Positions 61,435 through 64,000 of a stretch of 64,000 bases of DNA are shown here, piece after piece. Each line of letters begins with the position of its first letter. The stretch's first letter is position 1. Location of the stretch: the NCBI GenBank assembly GCA_021018815.1, contig JAITYX010000004.1:6080001-6144000 (forward strand). Reading direction: 5' to 3'. The notes below the pieces were generated by a model. The model ran no database searches. It saw only the letters and a list, made by a program, of their open reading frames with translations, and was not told where the DNA came from. The DNA comes from Talinum fruticosum. Lineage: Eukaryota > Streptophyta > Magnoliopsida > Caryophyllales > Talinaceae. Both the position numbers and the translations under genes were made by a program.

Positions 61435-61792
61435 CTGGAGAGGAAAGGGTACATCGTGTGCTATTCTGATTATCATCATCAACAAGTTGACGCTTGCTTT
61501 TTAGACCTAGTGCTCCCGGGAAATCCTGGCCTCGATGATTTGTATGCTCCCCGGGGATACTCACATGTGAATATTCATTTCCGTTATTTTGTTTGATGAT
61601 CGCGAGAGCAGCATGTTGAACCCTCTGTGGCGCCTTTGGGTTCTTCTGCTCAACCCGCGATGATCCCTGCTCCAAGATCGTTGAGGCGACGCTGGGTTGT
61701 GATATCTGCCGGAAATCTATCACGTTCTCCGGCTGATCACTTGACCTGTTACCCTCTCCGATTATCTTGGTGATTAAGGAAGAGCTAATCAT
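61435..61792 (-). CDS. Orphan first exon of an unrecognised gene, 119 aa plus one base
   Basis: Starts at an ATG (61792) with a TATA-like TATATACA/TATATATACA region about 45-60 bp upstream. It reads MISSSLITKIIGEGN, then VSIPGEHTNHRGQD and LKSKRQLVDDDNQNSTRCTL, ending LSSP before a plausible donor (CTCCAG|GTATTA). The composition is protein-like (Gln/Ser/Asn-rich, basic KSKR cluster) and codon use looks genuine, but I recognise no family. No following exon can be found before the MITE at 61072, so the gene may be truncated, or its next exon may lie beyond a long intron. Confidence 0.4.
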
Positions 61793-61887
61793 GGTAAAAT
61801 GTCGGTTGTCAAAGAATTCTGTATGTGATGCTATTTCTGTATATATGTATATACTTGGTCATAATTAACCCTTCTCTCTAAAAAAAA

Positions 61888-62165
61888 AATTCTACCAGGT
61901 GTTCTAATTGACTTTTTATCCCAATTTCTCATTTTTTTTATGTTTTATCTACTATTTTGTATACAAATAATTATTCTTTCTGCATTTGTGAGAGTCTCTC
62001 TATACCCTCTTCGAATGAGTGTGGTATTAACTCTCGCTTTTAAAGCGACTCTATCTGTTTATTTTCATAGGTTTATGGTTGTATGTGGTTTAATTTTTGA
62101 TTGATTGTCATGATCGTTCTGCAACGAGCATTAATTCTTCAAATTCGAACTAGTGAAACAAATAA
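61888..62165. repeat. Dispersed repeat, copy 2 (other copy at 35630-35890)
   Basis: Same orientation and order of conserved blocks as the first copy, including 'ATAATTATTCT', 'GAGAGTCTCTC' and 'GAATGAGTG'. Confidence 0.55.
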
Positions 62166-62379
62166 ATCTATTCGACGAAAAGGTATATAAGATTTATGGA
62201 TCTCCTCATTAAAGGTCTGTATAATGAAACAATGATCAAATAGAAGAGGAGCGTTCATAGGAGTTTCAATTAGTTCGTTAAATCGAAAGATTTATTTTGT
62301 TATTTTAGTTATGAATTTGTTTGAGTTTGATTTTCTTGTAGATGCGTATGATTTTCAGTTAGTGAAATTCATCCATTAT

Positions 62380-63140
62380 TCTCAAAAAAAAAAAAAGAGA
62401 ATGCTTCTAATACAATATTAAATACCTAGTCCGAATACAATATTTTTAATATAATAGGAAAAATTAAATCTAACCAAAAACATATTGGTTTCATTAACAT
62501 AACAAAATATATATTTGTTTCTTAGCATTCCCCCTCAAGTTGGAGCATGTAAATTAATTATGTGCTAACTTACTCTGTAAAAATTAAACCGACGCTTTCC
62601 TAATGGCTTGGTGAAAATATCAGCGAATTGATACTTAGAAGACACATAAGCTATTTTTAAACCTCAAGATACGAGATGTTCCCGAAGAAAATGACAATCA
62701 ATCTCTATATGCTTGTCAATTCATGAAAAATAGAATTATTACAATATGCAATGTAACTTGATTATTACAATATAACTTCATTGGTCTATTGAGAAATACT
62801 TCCAAAGATGTCAGAAAAGGCTATCTATATCAACTCACTAGTCACAATTTCCATAACCTAGTATTCACTTTCTGGTGATGATCTAGATACCGTACTCTCC
62901 TTTCTTGTTTTCCAAGAAATAGGTGACCCACATATAGTAATACCTAGTCAAGGACCTTCTTGTAATAGGACATATGCTCCCCAATCTAAATCATAATAGG
63001 CATAAACCTGTAAATCTGAATCTCTTTAGCAATATACCTTGATCTAGGTGGCCTTTCAGATATCTCAGAACAAGACAATTGCTTCCATATGTTCCTCTTT
63101 TGGTTCTTGCATAAATTGCGACATAAATGTGACAACATAA
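62380..63140 (-). mobile_element. Ty1/copia 3' end: decayed RNase H, polypurine tract and LTR start
   Basis: Minus strand. Fragments of the copia polymerase C-terminus can be read in several frames: SQFMQEPKEEHMEA near 63120, HIEIDCHFLREHLVS near 62690, and YVSSKYQFADIFTKPLGKRRF near 62640-62580. A polypurine tract GAGGGGGAA (62536-62528) is followed by an LTR starting TGCTAAG (62527). Many stops and frameshifts; inactive. Its size and LTR differ from the elements at 54-57 kb. Confidence 0.8.
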
Positions 63141-64000
63141 CATAATTCTGGTCTTATAAGTTGTAACAACTCGTCTCTAATAAATATAATATATTAACAT
63201 AATCCATCAATTTATAATGAGCACGTACATTTCAATTTCAAAGTATTTTCATATCATATATATATACATATGTGTGTATCAAAATTATTTTTGCAAGACC
63301 CGGACATGAACGACAACGATGGATGACCAATATTTACAATACAATTCATAAAGTATCAACTCCCAAAATATTATTTATGCTTATGTTCACATAACACATA
63401 CCCAATTCCTTCAATCATAAATATTTAATATAAATCCAATTTTTATAGATATACTTGTATATAGATATACATACACACATATATACATATAAATATATGC
63501 ATACATATCTAGTTAGCACACTTTAAGTACATGAACATCCAATATCAATTTTACGAACTAGCCTAACTAATGAGATTAACCTAATTTTAGTACACTAAAT
63601 AATAGGATAAGAGCAAATAATAACCTTAATATTAGCAATAATATAATAAAAATATCAAATAATAAAAATATCAAATAATAATAATAAATAATAATAAAGC
63701 TGATAATATTAATGATAATAAAATAATAATAAAAATAATAATGAATTATGGTGGATTTTGGGGTCAAATAAAGGGTTGACACCCCAATTACACTAAGCAA
63801 GCCTTAAAAATGGCCAAATCACTCATTTGGCATGCACCATTAACATTTGTCAACAAAAAACACAGCTAATGCCAGCAAGACCATGCAGATTAGGATCAAA
63901 AACTAGTATAAATAGGCTTAATTATCAGAAATTTTGGCTTAAAAACTGGTTTAGGCAACCTTTCTCTCTCCTCCTGCACCTGGCCACCAGCCCTATTTCG
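63141..64000. other. AT-rich sequence to the window end
   Basis: Contains (TA)/(ATA) tracts and an (AAT)n-rich block at 63640-63745. It may be further upstream debris of the copia element, but I cannot read any protein motif. No gene supported. Confidence 0.45.

Overview
This is plant nuclear DNA: AT-rich intergenic sequence, GT-AG introns, plastid transit peptides, long (AT)n and (GA)n microsatellites, MITEs and decayed Ty1/copia retrotransposons. The proteins are those of a eudicot. An asterid (lamiid) is my guess from the character of the starch-synthase and heat-shock sequences, but the window does not prove it. All exon boundaries were built by hand from reading frame, GT-AG signals and codon phase.

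Layout. (1) 2.2-12.2 kb: five head-to-tail two-exon genes for plastid-type small heat shock (HSP20) proteins on the + strand, repeated about every 2.0-2.9 kb. Copies A-C form one subtype and D-E another. (2) 13.5-20.3 kb, minus: a CID8-13-type RNA-binding protein (PAM2 motif plus two RRMs), with a 4.6-kb intron that holds an old, diverged tandem array. (3) 24.4-29.2 kb, minus: an SR splicing factor of the SR30/SR34 (SF2/ASF) type with a long 5'UTR intron. (4) 30.0-32.7 kb, minus: granule-bound starch synthase, complete, 606 aa. (5) 33-38 kb: AT-rich DNA with two MITE copies and one small single-exon gene. (6) 38.9-41.2 kb, minus: a membrane-anchored START-domain protein. (7) 44.2-45.9 kb, plus: an mTERF protein with two apparent frameshifts. 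(8) 47.0-48.6 kb, minus: plastid ribosome hibernation factor PSRP1. (9) 49.4-52.1 kb, minus: an ankyrin/PGG membrane protein. (10) 54.3-64 kb: gene-poor, with copia fragments, a ~0.65-kb direct duplication, a GC-rich tandem duplication, a third MITE and an orphan first exon.

The genes are independent single-gene units, not operons. Several products act in plastids (heat-shock proteins, starch synthase, PSRP1 and probably the mTERF).

Two observations stand out. First, six one-base shortfalls in homopolymer runs break otherwise good frames in four different genes, which looks more like a sequence-consensus artefact than decay. Second, the heat-shock array contains two structurally distinct subtypes, and D/E have a very short loop where the usual dimerisation strand should lie. 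I found no obviously new multi-gene system.
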